Counted from the first letter of the stretch, positions 9,260 to 17,224 are shown. The stretch is 64,000 nt of DNA from Lacinutrix mariniflava (GCF_001418015.1 NZ_LIQG01000029.1:87566-151565); one strand, 5' to 3'. Made by a program: numbers and translations. Notes: a model not told the origin generated them from the sequence alone.

Positions 9260-10726
9260 ATGAAAAGATTAAAAAGAAACCTAAACCTATTTATTGTAGC
9301 AATAACATTTGGAGCCACTATATTAACATTTAACGCCTGTGCTAGCGATGAAGATATTGCAGCTGTAGTTGCAGACGAGGAAGCAGCAGAAGAAGCAGAC
9401 GATAGCGATTTTGTAGCAACAGATTGGACAGCAGAAACACATAGTAAAGATGCAGACCCTAATTTTGACGAAGTCTTTGAAGATAATGCAGTAAAAAGAC
9501 TAGATATTGTTATTACAGAAACACGTTGGCAAAGTATGTTGGACGACATGACCAATCTTTACGGAACGTTTGGTTCTGGAGCAGTTGGAGCTGGAGGACC
9601 AGTAGGTGGTGGTCCAGGAGGTCCGGTTGAAACTGCTTTAGATGAGGAAGATCCAATTTTTGTACCAGGTGAAGTGTTTTATAATGGAAAAGAATGGTAT
9701 AGAGTTGGTGTCCGTTTTAAAGGAAATTCAAGTTTAAAAACAAGTTGGGAAAGTGGTATTTTAAAACTGTCTTTTAAATTAGATTTCGATGAGTTTGAAG
9801 ATGATTATCCTCAAATTGATAACCAGCGTTTCTATGGTTTTAAAAAATTAAGTCTTAAAAATAATTTTAACGACAATTCTATGCTTCGAGAAAAAGTAGC
9901 TACAGATGTGTTTAGAAATGCAGGTTTAGTATCTTCTCATGCTGCATTTTATACTGTTTATGTAGATCATGGAAATGGACCTGAATATTTTGGAGTTTAT
10001 ACTTTAGTTGAAGAAGTGGATGATACTGTATTAGACGAACAATTCTCAGACGATAATGGTAATTTATATAAGCCAGATGGAGATGCAGCAACTTTTGCTC
10101 TAGGTACTTATAATGAATCTGAATATGTAAAGAAAACAAACGAAGATGAAGGTGATTTTTCTGATATAGAAAGCTTATTATCCATTTTACATGATGACAC
10201 TAGAACTACAGATCCTGTGGCTTGGAGAACAAATCTTGATGCTGTTTTAGATACGGATGTGTTTTTAAAATATCTGGCAGTAAATACAGTGATTCAAAAT
10301 TGGGATACTTATGGTAGAATGACGCATAATTACTTCTTATATAATAACCCAGATACTAGCAAGCTAACTTGGATTCCTTGGGATAATAATGAAGCTCTAG
10401 AAACTGGGAATATGCAAGGTGCTTTACCGTTAGATTTTTCTGGATTAAACGCGAGCGAATGGCCTTTAATTGGTTATCTGTATCAAGACTCGGTTTATAA
10501 ATCTCAATACGATACTTATGTTCAAGAAGTTGTAGATGGAGCATTTAATGTAAGCACAATGCAGTCCACTTATTCTACTTATGCATCATTAGTACAACCA
10601 TACGCAATCTCGGAAATTGAAGGTTATACGTTTTTAAATAATAGCTCAGATTTTCAAAGTGCAGTAAACGAACTTAATACTCATGTTTCAGCAAGAGCAA
10701 GTGCTGCAAGTGATTATTTAAATTAA
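9260..10726 (+). CDS. CotH kinase family lipoprotein
   Basis: 488 residues. The signal peptide has a lipobox near FNAC (Cys about 27), followed by an acidic Asp/Glu/Ala-rich linker, so the mature protein is probably an outer-membrane or surface lipoprotein. The CotH domain is recognised by RVGVRFKGNSSL near 150, KKLSLKNNFNDNSMLREK near 195, the GVYTLVEEVDD region near 245, and NWDTYGRMTHNYFLY followed by IPWDNNEA near 345-375, where the family's catalytic Asp/Asn residues lie. Some members (spore-coat CotH) are protein kinases. The substrate here is unknown; the co-transcribed EF-hand protein is one candidate. Confidence 0.88.
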   Translation: MKRLKRNLNLFIVAITFGATILTFNACASDEDIAAVVADEEAAEEADDSDFVATDWTAETHSKDADPNFDEVFEDNAVKRLDIVITETRWQSMLDDMTNLYGTFGSGAVGAGGPVGGGPGGPVETALDEEDPIFVPGEVFYNGKEWYRVGVRFKGNSSLKTSWESGILKLSFKLDFDEFEDDYPQIDNQRFYGFKKLSLKNNFNDNSMLREKVATDVFRNAGLVSSHAAFYTVYVDHGNGPEYFGVYTLVEEVDDTVLDEQFSDDNGNLYKPDGDAATFALGTYNESEYVKKTNEDEGDFSDIESLLSILHDDTRTTDPVAWRTNLDAVLDTDVFLKYLAVNTVIQNWDTYGRMTHNYFLYNNPDTSKLTWIPWDNNEALETGNMQGALPLDFSGLNASEWPLIGYLYQDSVYKSQYDTYVQEVVDGAFNVSTMQSTYSTYASLVQPYAISEIEGYTFLNNSSDFQSAVNELNTHVSARASAASDYLN

Positions 10727-10757
10727 TTTTTTATTAAATTTTTGGTTGGTTAATGTG

Positions 10758-10797
10758 AAAAGGCTCTGTAATGTAAAAGTTATGGAGTCTTTTTTTA
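10758..10797 (+). terminator. Terminator after the CotH gene
   Basis: An imperfect stem (AAAGGCTCTGTAA with TTATGGAGTCTTT, 8-base loop) is followed by a T run. Confidence 0.65.
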
Positions 10798-10838
10798 TAA
10801 AAAAGTAAATTATTGTAATTTTTAAAGCACTACAAAGA

Positions 10839-11588
10839 ATGAAGATTTTCAGAAAACTTAGAAGAACTTTAATTGCTTCAGGAAAAACTAGAAGCTATTT
10901 AATTTATGCTTTTGGAGAAATTGTATTAATTGTTATCGGTATTTTAATTGCCTGGAAAATTAATAGTTTAAATGAAATACGAAAAAATAAAATTGTAGAG
11001 CATAAAATCTATCAAAGTTTAAACGAAGAGTTAGATTCTAATTTAAAAATTTTGGATTCTTCAATATATAGATATTCAGAAAATGTAAAAATAATTAGTA
11101 ACACAATAAGGAATGTTGGTTTGCAACCAGAAGAGATAACAACTCAATTAAAAAAGGATATTGTTTTACTTAACTATAAACTAACTCAATTACATGATGG
11201 CGCAATAAACTCAATAAATAGCACAAATAAATTTGAGTTTATAGAAAGTGCAGTATTAAAACATTTAATAGCATCTTACCCAAACGAATTAGACAATTTT
11301 AACAGTCAGGAAGCTAAAATTGAAAACATTATTACAAACCGTTTAAAACCAGAAATAGAATTGCATGTTTCTTTATTAGATATTATTTCTAACCGAGACA
11401 TTGGCTTTAAAACAGCAAACTCTTTTTCGATACAATCTAATTATGTCGCCCTTTTAAATAGTAGAGGCTATCAAAATGCTATGGTTGATAGGTTAATACA
11501 AACAGAAATACAATTAGCAAATAGTATAAGTTTAAGAGATAAAACAAAAGCTATAGCATCTAAATTAAATGTAGAATTAGGTATTTAG
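10839..11588 (+). CDS. DUF6090-like membrane protein
   Basis: 249 residues. The N-terminus has the flavobacterial DUF6090 pattern: a basic helix (IFRKLRRTLIASGKT), YAFGEIVLIVIGILIAW as a single membrane helix near 24-46, and NSLNE directly after it. The rest is a soluble helical region, probably periplasmic, with no catalytic motif. Function unknown. It lies between a terminator and the next ECF-type promoter and has no CRCAAGTT/RCATCTAAA motif of its own, so it may be an independent unit embedded in the cluster. Confidence 0.75.
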   Translation: MKIFRKLRRTLIASGKTRSYLIYAFGEIVLIVIGILIAWKINSLNEIRKNKIVEHKIYQSLNEELDSNLKILDSSIYRYSENVKIISNTIRNVGLQPEEITTQLKKDIVLLNYKLTQLHDGAINSINSTNKFEFIESAVLKHLIASYPNELDNFNSQEAKIENIITNRLKPEIELHVSLLDIISNRDIGFKTANSFSIQSNYVALLNSRGYQNAMVDRLIQTEIQLANSISLRDKTKAIASKLNVELGI

Positions 11589-11608
11589 AAAAATATAATA
11601 ATCTAACG

Positions 11609-11636
11609 CAAGTTATTTTAAAATTATACATCTAAA
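11609..11636 (+). promoter_or_regulatory. ECF-type promoter P4
   Basis: CAAGTT (11609-11614), N13, ACATCTAAA (11628-11636; A instead of G at the first base of the second box). TCTAAA starts 24 bases before the ATG at 11655. Confidence 0.72.
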
Positions 11637-11654
11637 CATTAAAAGCAAATTAAA

Positions 11655-13298
11655 ATGAAGAACAATAAACTAACACTTACAATTTTTACATTACTACTAA
11701 CTATAGGTTTATATGCACAAGGACCTCCAGGCGGTGGTAGAGGTGGAAAAGGTGGTGGACAAAGAGGCGGACAGCCTGATGCTTCAGAAATCTTTTCTAA
11801 GTTAGATACTAATAACGATGAGAAAATCGATAAAGATGAAGCTTCCAAAGATAAAAGAGGGAAAATTGCTGAAGATTTCGACGAAATAGATAGTAACGAA
11901 GACTCATTCATCGATTTAGAAGAATTAAAAGATTCTTTAGAGAATAGATCATCTAAAAGAAAACCTAAAAAAGTATCTCCTAAAAAGTTAATAAAAGAAG
12001 TCGACGATAACGGAGATGGTTTATTGAACGCGTTAGAAATTGCAGTAAAAAGAAAGCATGATTTAACTGAAAACTTTGCAGAAATAGATACGAATGGTGA
12101 TGGCGAACTTGATTTGGCAGAGTTAGAAGCCTATTACGCAAACTCTAAAGATGATAATTCAAAAAAAGAAAAAGAGATTAAGTTTTTAATACTAAACGAA
12201 ACGATGAAAAATAATTGTAAAATTATAGCTATTTTTACTATTGGTCTACTAGTTAGTTGTAATAGTCATAAAAATAAACATAGTCACAACGGAGTAGATT
12301 ACCACTCACACAATGACGAAAATAATGTTAACGACAAAAATAATTATTTTGAAGCGTATAGTTTAGAAGATGAAAGTTATGGTACCAAAACAGAGGTTAC
12401 AATTTTAGGTAACGATCGTGTTATGGTAACCAATTCTTTACCAAATCATAAAACTGGAGTATTTCCAAATCAAGGTAATCCAAATAGTATTTCTGCTCAA
12501 AATATAACCTATACTTTTCCGTTAAACCCAAAATATACAGGTGAATCTCAATGGATGAGAGAGCCAGGTGTAGCACTTAATGGTATTAAATTTGAACCTC
12601 AAACGGCTGAGGTTGTTGTTTGTGAAACTGGAGAAAATTATAGAGTAGAAGCAATACAAAATGTAATTGACTTAGGTTTAGACTTTAATCATGCACACGT
12701 ACAACCAACAGGAACATACCATTATCATGGTACACCAACATCTATGATTGAAAAATTTGACACAGGCGAAGACCTAGTTCATATAGGTTTTGCACATGAT
12801 GGTTTTCCAATGTATTACTCAAAAAGCGGAAAATATAAACCAAGTTATAAATTATTAGAAGGTAATAGAGAAGGAGAGAATTGTACTTACGATAATCCTA
12901 TGGAACATATGGATATATCGTTAGGCGGTCATCATGATGGTACTTATGGTTCAGATTACGAATATGTAGATACTTATGGCGATTTAGATGAGTGTAATGG
13001 TATTACCATCGATGGAAAATATATGTATTTTGTAACTAATGAGTTTCCATATGTAGGACGTTGTGTTATGGGAGAGGTAGAGACACAACAACAAGGACCG
13101 CCAAGAGGAGAAGGACAAGGAGGGAGAGAAGGAGGAAGACCTAGCATAGCTCAAATTTTAGAACAAATGGATGCAAATAAAGACAGTAAAATTTCATTAA
13201 ATGAAGCAAAAGGTCCCTTAAAACAAGATTTTACTCAAATAGATTCGAATAAAGATGGTTTTCTTTCAAAAGAAGAACTAACAAAAACAAAAAAATAA
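11655..13298 (+). CDS. EF-hand / YHYH-domain composite protein with an internal lipoprotein signal (possible two-gene fusion)
   Basis: One 547-residue frame with three parts. Residues 1-22 are a signal peptide; four EF-hand loops follow at 51-62, 79-90, 117-128 and 145-156. At residue 184 (ATG at 12204) a new lipoprotein signal begins (MKNNCK, then LLVSC with Cys202), followed by a His-rich linker and a YHYH domain (YHYH at 355-358; also GFAHDGFPMYY). Residues about 480-547 carry a Gly/Arg linker and another EF-hand pair (DANKDSKISLNE, DSNKDGFLSKEE). A secretion signal inside a chain is not functional, so the ancestral form is probably an EF-hand protein (to about 12180) plus a YHYH lipoprotein (12204-13298). 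One extra A near 12165-12175 would create a stop. The YHYH domain has no established activity. Confidence 0.8.
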   Translation: MKNNKLTLTIFTLLLTIGLYAQGPPGGGRGGKGGGQRGGQPDASEIFSKLDTNNDEKIDKDEASKDKRGKIAEDFDEIDSNEDSFIDLEELKDSLENRSSKRKPKKVSPKKLIKEVDDNGDGLLNALEIAVKRKHDLTENFAEIDTNGDGELDLAELEAYYANSKDDNSKKEKEIKFLILNETMKNNCKIIAIFTIGLLVSCNSHKNKHSHNGVDYHSHNDENNVNDKNNYFEAYSLEDESYGTKTEVTILGNDRVMVTNSLPNHKTGVFPNQGNPNSISAQNITYTFPLNPKYTGESQWMREPGVALNGIKFEPQTAEVVVCETGENYRVEAIQNVIDLGLDFNHAHVQPTGTYHYHGTPTSMIEKFDTGEDLVHIGFAHDGFPMYYSKSGKYKPSYKLLEGNREGENCTYDNPMEHMDISLGGHHDGTYGSDYEYVDTYGDLDECNGITIDGKYMYFVTNEFPYVGRCVMGEVETQQQGPPRGEGQGGREGGRPSIAQILEQMDANKDSKISLNEAKGPLKQDFTQIDSNKDGFLSKEELTKTKK

Positions 13299-13320
13299 TT
13301 AATATTTAAAAACAGAATAA

Positions 13321-13644
13321 TTGAAGGCACAATTAAGAAATATAGCAGTAGTAACTTTAGTAGTAATATTTACAAGCTGCGGTACTACAAACTCAAATAC
13401 AACAACTAGTAAAAGTGAGCAAACCGAAAGAAGAGTAGGTAAACAAGGTGGTGGAGAACGTCCTAATGCGGCTCAAATGTTAGAACAAATGGATACTAAC
13501 AACGATGGTAAGATTTCTAAAGATGAAGCAAAAGGACCATTAAAAGATGGTTTCTCAAAAATAGACACAGATAGTGATGGTTTTATTTCTAAAGAAGAGT
13601 TAGAAAAAGCACCTAAACCTGAAAGAAGAGGAGGTAAGAGATAA
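13321..13644 (+). CDS. EF-hand lipoprotein
   Basis: 107 residues starting at TTG, 22 bases after the preceding stop and so probably in its operon. The lipobox FTSC places the acylated Cys near residue 20. A short Ser/Thr-rich linker leads to an EF-hand pair, DTNNDGKISKDE and DTDSDGFISKEE, both with complete metal-ligand positions, and a basic tail (PKPERRGGKR). Strong similarity to the pairs in the proteins at 8934 and at the end of the composite gene shows these are local paralogues. Probably a periplasm- or surface-facing calcium-binding protein; no enzyme domain is present. Confidence 0.82.
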   Translation: MKAQLRNIAVVTLVVIFTSCGTTNSNTTTSKSEQTERRVGKQGGGERPNAAQMLEQMDTNNDGKISKDEAKGPLKDGFSKIDTDSDGFISKEELEKAPKPERRGGKR

Positions 13645-13669
13645 AAAATAAAATTTTTAAAATAAAACA

Positions 13670-13697
13670 CAAGTTTTATTTTATTTCAGCATCTAAA
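13670..13697 (+). promoter_or_regulatory. ECF-type promoter P5
   Basis: CAAGTT (13670-13675), N13, GCATCTAAA (13689-13697). TCTAAA starts 32 bases before the ATG at 13724. Confidence 0.75.
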
Positions 13698-13723
13698 GAC
13701 TAAAACAATAAATATATATAAAC

Positions 13724-14530
13724 ATGAAAACAAATTTTAAACCTTTAATATTAACTGCAATTACAGCTTTTGCTGTATTTGCGTGTACTAGTAACGATGA
13801 TAGTTCAACAAGTGCAGATAGTAATGATACCGATGAAATTGCAGACGAAGAAGTAGTAACAGAGTTGCATGCTGCCTATGGAGCGTTTAATGCAGATGCA
13901 GTTACCGCTATTTTATCAGATGATGGAACTGAAGTCTATATTGAAACAACAGGTTTTCCAGATCATACTTCAATTTATTGGGAAGAGGATAATGCACTTT
14001 ATCTTGATGAAACTAGTGCCGGTGTTGTGAAAACAACTCAAAACACTTATATTGGTGGAGGTCAAGGAGAGGCTGCAAGTTTTACAGTTGATGCCATACC
14101 AAATTTAACGGGTAGTACTGTTTCTACACAATTAAATACTATCGGTATTGCGGTTAGTGGTGCATCTATATTTAATGACCAAGAAGGTGCAGGAGATTTA
14201 GATGATGCTGCTGGAAGTTTAGATTGGGCTGGTGGTCATAAAGGTCCTGGTGTGTATCATTATCACTTAGAACCTACACCAATTTCTAGCGATGATGATA
14301 GTTTAGTTGGTATATTGCTTGATGGTGTATTTATTTATGGAAGACAATGTAATTCTACAGGAACAAATCCTACAGATTTAGATGCGTCAGGAGGTCATAC
14401 ATCTACTACACAGTATACAGCTGGAGAGGAAGAGTATCATTATCATATTATTAATGAAGTCTATACTACAGGTAATTACGCATATACACCTGCCTATGTT
14501 CTTTTTGCAGGACCTTTTCAAGGATACTAA
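13724..14530 (+). CDS. YHYH-domain lipoprotein
   Basis: 268 residues. The signal peptide ends in a lipobox (AVFAC, Cys about 21), followed by an acidic Ser/Asp-rich linker. The YHYH domain contains GGHKGPGVYHYH (YHYH at 178-181), GILLDGVFIYGRQC shortly after, and a second YHYH at 238-241. The histidine clusters suggest metal binding, but no reaction is established for the family. It is the first gene of a three-gene unit: the YwqK-like lipoprotein starts 12 bases later, and the SCO protein overlaps that gene. It is the shorter relative of the YHYH region in the composite gene. Confidence 0.85.
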   Translation: MKTNFKPLILTAITAFAVFACTSNDDSSTSADSNDTDEIADEEVVTELHAAYGAFNADAVTAILSDDGTEVYIETTGFPDHTSIYWEEDNALYLDETSAGVVKTTQNTYIGGGQGEAASFTVDAIPNLTGSTVSTQLNTIGIAVSGASIFNDQEGAGDLDDAAGSLDWAGGHKGPGVYHYHLEPTPISSDDDSLVGILLDGVFIYGRQCNSTGTNPTDLDASGGHTSTTQYTAGEEEYHYHIINEVYTTGNYAYTPAYVLFAGPFQGY

Positions 14531-14542
14531 CATTTATAAAAT

Positions 14543-15166
14543 ATGAAACCAATTCTTTTTTTTATACTTATTACTTTTTCAATAACGAGTTGTAATGAAG
14601 CTTCATCTAGTAAAAGTGCTAATACCGTTACTAATGAGGATTTAACTATTGTTATAGATACTGTTGAAGTACTAAAAAAAGAATTAGTTCTTAATGGTAA
14701 TAAAGGAAGATGGTATTATAAAGGTAAACCATTCAACGGCTACTCTATAAAGTTATATCCAAATGGTACTTTAGAAGAAAAATGGGGATTTTACAATGGT
14801 AGAAGAGAAGGTGTTGCTAGACGCTGGACCAAAAACGAAACCCTTCAGTTGGAATCTTATTACGAAAACAACCGTTTAGTAGGTGAGTATAAAACATGGT
14901 GGGATAATGGTGTTTTATCAGGAGAAACTTATTACGAGAAAGGCGTTAAGCAAGGCGTTGAGCGAAAATGGTATTCAAGTGGGCAATTGTTTAAATTAAG
15001 AAACTTTGTTGATGGAAAAGAACATGGTTTCCAAAAAGCTTGGTTAGCTAACGGTAAACAATATGTTAATTATGAAGCTAAAAATGGTCGTATTTTTGGT
15101 TTAAGTAGAGCAAATTCATGTTATAGATTAGAAGATGAAGTTATTATTAGAAATAAAAAAATATAG
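14543..15166 (+). CDS. YwqK/MORN-2 repeat lipoprotein
   Basis: 207 residues with a lipobox (SITSC, Cys about 17). Several MORN-2 type repeats follow: PFNGYSIKLYPNGTLEEKW, REGVARRWTKN, LVGEYKTWWDNGVLSGE, KQGVERKWYSSGQLFK and EHGFQKAWLANGKQ. Such proteins are often labelled 'YwqK family antitoxin', but nothing here suggests a toxin-antitoxin role; an outer-envelope structural or binding part is more likely given the signal. Its 3' end overlaps the SCO gene by 32 bases, which suggests translational coupling. Confidence 0.75.
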   Translation: MKPILFFILITFSITSCNEASSSKSANTVTNEDLTIVIDTVEVLKKELVLNGNKGRWYYKGKPFNGYSIKLYPNGTLEEKWGFYNGRREGVARRWTKNETLQLESYYENNRLVGEYKTWWDNGVLSGETYYEKGVKQGVERKWYSSGQLFKLRNFVDGKEHGFQKAWLANGKQYVNYEAKNGRIFGLSRANSCYRLEDEVIIRNKKI

Positions 15167-15830
15167 AATCGTATTACTATTTTTATTAGTACTTACAATA
15201 AGTTGTAAAGAACAGATAAAAAAAGAAAATATTAAAGTTGTTGAAACTAGTCGAGTAGATTATTTACCGTTTTATCAAGACGAATCTTTTACTCCTCATT
15301 GGTTGACGCCTGGTTCTAAAGAAGAAAAAAGTTTTCATAAAATTCCCGATTTCAAATTGTTAAACCAATTAGGAGATACTATTTCACAAAGTACTTTTCA
15401 AAATAAAATATATATAACGGATTTCTTTTTTACAACCTGTCCTGGTATTTGTCCACAAATGACTGACAATATGACGAAAATTCAGGAAGAATTTAAAGAG
15501 GATGACGACATTTTATTATTGTCGCATTCAGTAATGCCAAATACAGATACAGTCTCTGCTCTAAAAAACTATGCTAATAACAATAATGTTATAGATAACA
15601 AATGGCATTTAGTTACAGGTGATAGAAATGAAATTTATGCGCTTGGAAGAGATCATTATTTTGTAGAAAGTGACTTAGGAGAAGTAAAAACTATTGATGA
15701 TTTTCTTCATACTGAAAACTTTTTATTAATAGATAAGAATAAGCATATAAGAGGGATTTACAACGGTTTAAATAGAGCCTCAATTGCACAATTAATAACA
15801 GATATTAAAGCACTTAAAGATGAGAATTGA
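15135..15830 (+). CDS. SCO1/SenC-family protein (thioredoxin-like, copper-binding) lipoprotein
   Basis: 231 residues. The lipobox is LTISC (Cys24), which supports this start even though it overlaps the previous gene. The thioredoxin-like SCO domain carries the metal-binding CPGIC (Cys102 and Cys106) after FFFTT, and the distal His192 in DDFLHTENF; together these are the Cu ligands of SCO proteins. The family delivers copper to cytochrome oxidase or acts as a thiol-disulfide protein. No oxidase gene is nearby. Its place at the end of a YHYH operon with an ECF promoter suggests a role in metal or redox maturation of these exported proteins (inference). Confidence 0.88.
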   Translation: MKLLLEIKKYRIVLLFLLVLTISCKEQIKKENIKVVETSRVDYLPFYQDESFTPHWLTPGSKEEKSFHKIPDFKLLNQLGDTISQSTFQNKIYITDFFFTTCPGICPQMTDNMTKIQEEFKEDDDILLLSHSVMPNTDTVSALKNYANNNNVIDNKWHLVTGDRNEIYALGRDHYFVESDLGEVKTIDDFLHTENFLLIDKNKHIRGIYNGLNRASIAQLITDIKALKDEN

Positions 15831-15854
15831 TTGATAGCATTTTTTTGTTTTTTT

Positions 15855-15886
15855 AGCTTCACAATTATTTGTGAAGCTTTTTTATT
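15855..15886 (+). terminator. Terminator of the YHYH-SCO operon
   Basis: The stem AGCTTCACAA / TTGTGAAGCT with a short loop, followed by a T run, lies 25 bases after the SCO stop. Confidence 0.82.
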
Positions 15887-16090
15887 TGAAAGCAGTATTA
15901 GAAGCGTAGTGAAAATTTCTATTATTAATTTTTGTTATAAGTAGATTCTTTTGTTTTTTTTGAATTTGATTGTAAAGGAACTAAGAGACGCAAGCGTTTT
16001 GTAAACAAATATGCACTATGCTAACATATTAGTTGTGTAATATGATTTATACGTTTTATATCAATATTAAAGTAAGATCGACTATTTTTT

Positions 16091-16128
16091 AAAAGCTTCA
16101 CGATTATGTCGTGAAGCTTTTTTACTTT
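16091..16128 (+). terminator. Second, orphan terminator hairpin
   Basis: The stem AAAAGCTTCACGA / TCGTGAAGCTTTT with a 5-base loop and T run has no annotated gene directly upstream. Its arms nearly repeat those of the hairpin at 15855. Confidence 0.7.
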
Positions 16129-16165
16129 TATAGAAATTAAGAAATTAAGAAAATCAAAACAGCAA

Positions 16166-17224
16166 ATGAAAAAGTTTTTAATCACCTTATGTATTACATT
16201 ATCAATATTTTCTTGTAAGAAAGAAGAAGAGAAAAAAGAGTTTTTTATTCCTAGAGAACTTTCAGAAGTAGAAATAGGTTTATTAATTAAAGATTCTACT
16301 TTAAATGTTCGCGCTTTAGAACTAGTAAAGGGATATGAAGGACTGTTTTTCCTGACTTCTAATGGAGAAGGAGGTATGATAGATGAAGATGAGGTAGTTT
16401 ATCCAATAGAAATTGATGAAGAGAAGGAAGAATTAAATTTTAGAGCTTTTGCGAGTACTAGCGAAGCAGGTTTTGCTTTATCTGTGGCAAGCCCAACTTA
16501 TTTGTATAAAATAGGAGACCAAGAAACTACAATTGTTTACCAAGAAGATCACGAAAAAGCATTCTATGACGCTATGGCTTTCTGGAACGATAAAGAAGGT
16601 ATTGCTATAGGTGATCCTACAGACGATTGTTTGAGTATAATAATTACTAGAGACGGTGGAAACACCTGGACAAAATTATCTTGCGATATTTTACCAAAAG
16701 CTAAAAAGGACGAAGCAGCCTTTGCAGCAAGCGATACCAATATTGCAATAATAGGAGACGAAACTTGGGTCGCTACTGGAGGAGGAGCAAGCCGTATTTT
16801 GTATTCTCCAAATAAAGGAGAAACTTGGGAAGTTTTTAATACTCCAATTGTACAAGGTAACGGACCACAAGGTATGTATAGTTTAGATTTTTACGATAAT
16901 AAAAACGGATTTGCCATAGGAGGAGATTACACAAAGCCAGCAGACAGTTCTGCTAATAAAATAAGAACGGCAGATGGTGGTAAAACGTGGCAATTAGTTG
17001 CGAAAAACCAAAACCCTGGTTATAGAAGTTGCGTACAGTACATTCCAGGTAGGGAAGCTAAAGAATTAGTTGCCATTGGTTTTAAAGGCATAGATTACTC
17101 TAACGATGCAGGAGATTCCTGGAAGCATTTAAGCGACGAAGGTTTTTACACACTTCGTTTTGTAAACGATAGTGTTGCTTATGCAGCAGGGAGTAAGAGG
17201 ATTGCTAAACTTACTTTTAGATAA
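16166..17224 (+). CDS. BNR/YCF48-like beta-propeller lipoprotein
   Basis: 352 residues. The lipobox SIFSC puts the acylated Cys at about residue 17, followed by a Lys/Glu-rich linker. Asp-box (BNR) repeats give a propeller fold: TRDGGNTWTKL, SPNKGETWEVF, TADGGKTWQLV and SNDAGDSWKHL. Flavobacterial homologues are often named 'oxidoreductase', but no cofactor motif is seen. The fold resembles YCF48/Vps10 propellers that bind proteins or glycans. It stands alone between two terminators. Function unknown. Confidence 0.75.
   Translation: MKKFLITLCITLSIFSCKKEEEKKEFFIPRELSEVEIGLLIKDSTLNVRALELVKGYEGLFFLTSNGEGGMIDEDEVVYPIEIDEEKEELNFRAFASTSEAGFALSVASPTYLYKIGDQETTIVYQEDHEKAFYDAMAFWNDKEGIAIGDPTDDCLSIIITRDGGNTWTKLSCDILPKAKKDEAAFAASDTNIAIIGDETWVATGGGASRILYSPNKGETWEVFNTPIVQGNGPQGMYSLDFYDNKNGFAIGGDYTKPADSSANKIRTADGGKTWQLVAKNQNPGYRSCVQYIPGREAKELVAIGFKGIDYSNDAGDSWKHLSDEGFYTLRFVNDSVAYAAGSKRIAKLTFR

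Larger units (their letters stand above)
15831..16165. other. Gene-free stretch with two near-identical terminator hairpins
   Basis: There is no convincing ORF here. The stretch holds two separate hairpins that share the arms AGCTTCAC / GTGAAGCT, about 205 bases apart. The sequence between them is AT-rich and could hold a short RNA ending at the second hairpin, but no promoter box was found. Confidence 0.5.

Noticed and set aside
9229..9555. 108-codon minus-strand frame opposite the CotH gene
   Set aside because: It is Ser/Ala-rich and mirrors an acidic linker of the real gene on the other strand, with no family features.
11556..11564. GCATCTAAA inside the DUF6090 gene as a sixth regulon promoter
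   Set aside because: The sequence 13 bases upstream is GATAAA rather than CAAGTT, and it lies in coding sequence.
14543..15166. Toxin-antitoxin module suggested by the YwqK label
   Set aside because: No toxin-like neighbour, and the protein is a lipoprotein with MORN-type repeats.
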